DNA of 64,000 nucleotides from Oehlia diaphana (Eukaryota; Glomeromycota; Glomeromycetes; Glomerales; Glomeraceae). How positions within the stretch are numbered: the stretch's first letter is position 1; each line of letters opens with the position of its first letter. Below the pieces are notes generated by a model. It made no database searches, was not told where the DNA came from, and was given only the letters and a program-made list of their open reading frames with translations. The stretch lies in assembly GCA_003833135.1 (NCBI GenBank), contig QZLH01000267.1, positions 19,784 to 83,783 on the forward strand, in the 5' to 3' direction. Shown here piece by piece: positions 62,710 through 64,000 of the stretch. Both the position numbers and the translations under genes were made by a program.

Positions 62710-64000
62710 ATGGGTTGCAAAATTTTAGAACATCATTTAGTGTTAATTTTATTAATACAATTGTTTCTTTGGATTACATTTGTAAATGGGCAATTTATAC
62801 CAGGACCTCGATCTGGCCACACGGCAACTCTCATCGGAGATAAAATATATTTTATAGGAGGATATAATTATTCAACTATACCTAAAGAAAGTGATGTATT
62901 TTATTATGATGGAAATAAACTAGCATGGGTACAGGTGAATAGTCAAGTTAGTGGTCAAGATGCAGATATGCCACTTCAATTTGGACATACGGCTAATATA
63001 GGAGGACCTAAACAAGATTTGATATTTATTATAGGAGGCGACCGATTTTCAATAGTATATCAACTTGATACTACAACAAATAAAATTATTACACCAATAA
63101 TTCTGGGAAATTTTCCAAATAGGGAACTCTTAGTATTTATGAGTTCTGTTAGTTATAAAGGGATAATTTAGTATTTGTTTGGTGGAGTAGAAACAGATGA
63201 AGCTGGTACTAATATTTTTCGTAATAATCATTATGTTTTTGATACTATTAATTTGAATTGGAAAGTGGGTGGCCTTACTAATGCTCCTCCCCCCAGATTT
63301 AAGCATACAGCAACATTAGTTGACGAAATTATATATTATATTGGTGGTATACATATGAATAATTCTTATACTACTTCTTATGCTTCAATGTCCATTGTAC
63401 GTAAGATTATAGATAATTAAAGTTATATAATGTATGAGAGTTATATTAATAAGTTGAATTTATTATTGTAGATTTTTTGATATAGTACTATTTCAAATAC
63501 ATGGTCTTCAAAGGTCAGAATTAAAATTATTCTTTTTGAATATCACGTGGTATCTAATACGTTAATAACTTAGGTAGCTACAGGAAATACTCCAGGACTT
63601 AGAGCTGGCCATTCAGCTGTTTTTGGTGATTTTCTTCTTTAAATTTAAAAATATTTTGTTTTATTTATTTATTTAATTTTTATTTTATAGTTAAAGACAA
63701 AATTTGTATATTTGGAGGCGCTTATCTTGATTCATCACCTACAGAATCAATTGCTATGTTGGATACTAACAACTTAGAATGGTCAATACCATCTTTTATT
63801 AATCCAAGGAGACCAAATATGCCAACTTTACCAAACCTCGTTTATCATACTGCCACATTAGTAGATAAGCGTATGTTAGTTGCTTTCGGTGAGTTATTTT
63901 TTTAAAATATTTCAATGTAAATTCATCTCACGTGACTTAATTATTATTATATTTTAGGAAATGATACGGATATTGTGGTTAATGGAGGATATAAAGGATT
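62710..64000 (+). pseudogene. Kelch-repeat membrane protein, array copy 3, broken and truncated by the window
   Basis: Very similar to copy 2: MGCKILEHHLVLILLIQLFL signal region, GQFIPGPRSGHTATLIGDK, HTANIGGPKQDLIFIIGG, EIIYYIGGIHM, GLRAGHSAVFG, KICIFGGAYLD and YHTATLVDKRMLVAFG. Two nonsense codons break it: TAG at 63169-63171 (an extra codon between GII and YLFGG) and TGA at 63478-63480, where copy 2 has CGA (a C-to-T change). An in-frame 9-nt loss also shortens the VARLAPGNTPG stretch to VATGNTPG. Intron positions are the same as in copy 2. The TM and tail lie beyond 64000 and cannot be judged. Unless read through or mis-sequenced, it cannot make a full kelch domain. Confidence 0.82.

Overview
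The window looks like nuclear DNA of a filamentous fungus, most probably an arbuscular mycorrhizal fungus of the Glomeromycotina (Rhizophagus-like). The grounds are very AT-rich, homopolymer-laden spacers; genes split by many short (about 60-120 nt) GT-AG introns plus a few probable GC-AG ones; a fungal gene set; and two gene types I associate with expansions in that group, namely lineage-specific kinase-like genes and signal-peptide/kelch/single-TM proteins. The assignment is inference from style and content, not from a search.

Layout. 1-2939 is repeat-rich spacer (20-bp and ~132-bp tandem repeats, a run of exon-like cassettes on the minus strand). 2940-8420 holds a gamma-tubulin complex component (GCP3), mitoribosomal bL32m and a RsfS/MALSU1-type ribosome silencing factor. 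8421-13393 is nearly 5 kb of AT-rich spacer with two large inverted repeats. 13394-24562 is a dense housekeeping block: HELLS/DDM1-type SNF2 remodeler, FRA10AC1-like splicing-associated protein, TIM21, a PEX39-like KPWE protein, a C8orf76-like helical protein and a cation diffusion facilitator. 24860-26023 is a decayed IS607-family remnant: a Fanzor/TnpB-like nuclease pseudogene facing a serine-recombinase (TnpA) pseudogene tail to tail. 26248-31961 carries PRP39 and a short-chain dehydrogenase. 33345-42042 is one giant Bem2-like gene (PH, RasGEF-type, PH, RhoGAP, repetitive tail). 46646-48158 is NAD-dependent glycerol-3-phosphate dehydrogenase. 48159-53773 is spacer with small palindromic elements. 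53774-55605 is a broken kinase-like gene. From 56554 to the end there is a tandem array of three kelch membrane-protein genes, the last one a pseudogene cut by the window edge.

Functional grouping. Several neighbours are divergent pairs with short shared promoters and related roles: bL32m with RsfS (mitochondrial large ribosomal subunit), and TIM21 with the PEX39-like gene (organelle protein import). The other genes are unrelated housekeeping functions. The accessory material lies in the spacers: the Fanzor/IS607 remnant, MITE-like palindromes, the mini-exon cassettes and the kelch and kinase families.

Limits. Exon boundaries were read by eye from splice motifs and reading-frame continuity. 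Family assignments come from recognised motifs. Nothing was searched or aligned by program.
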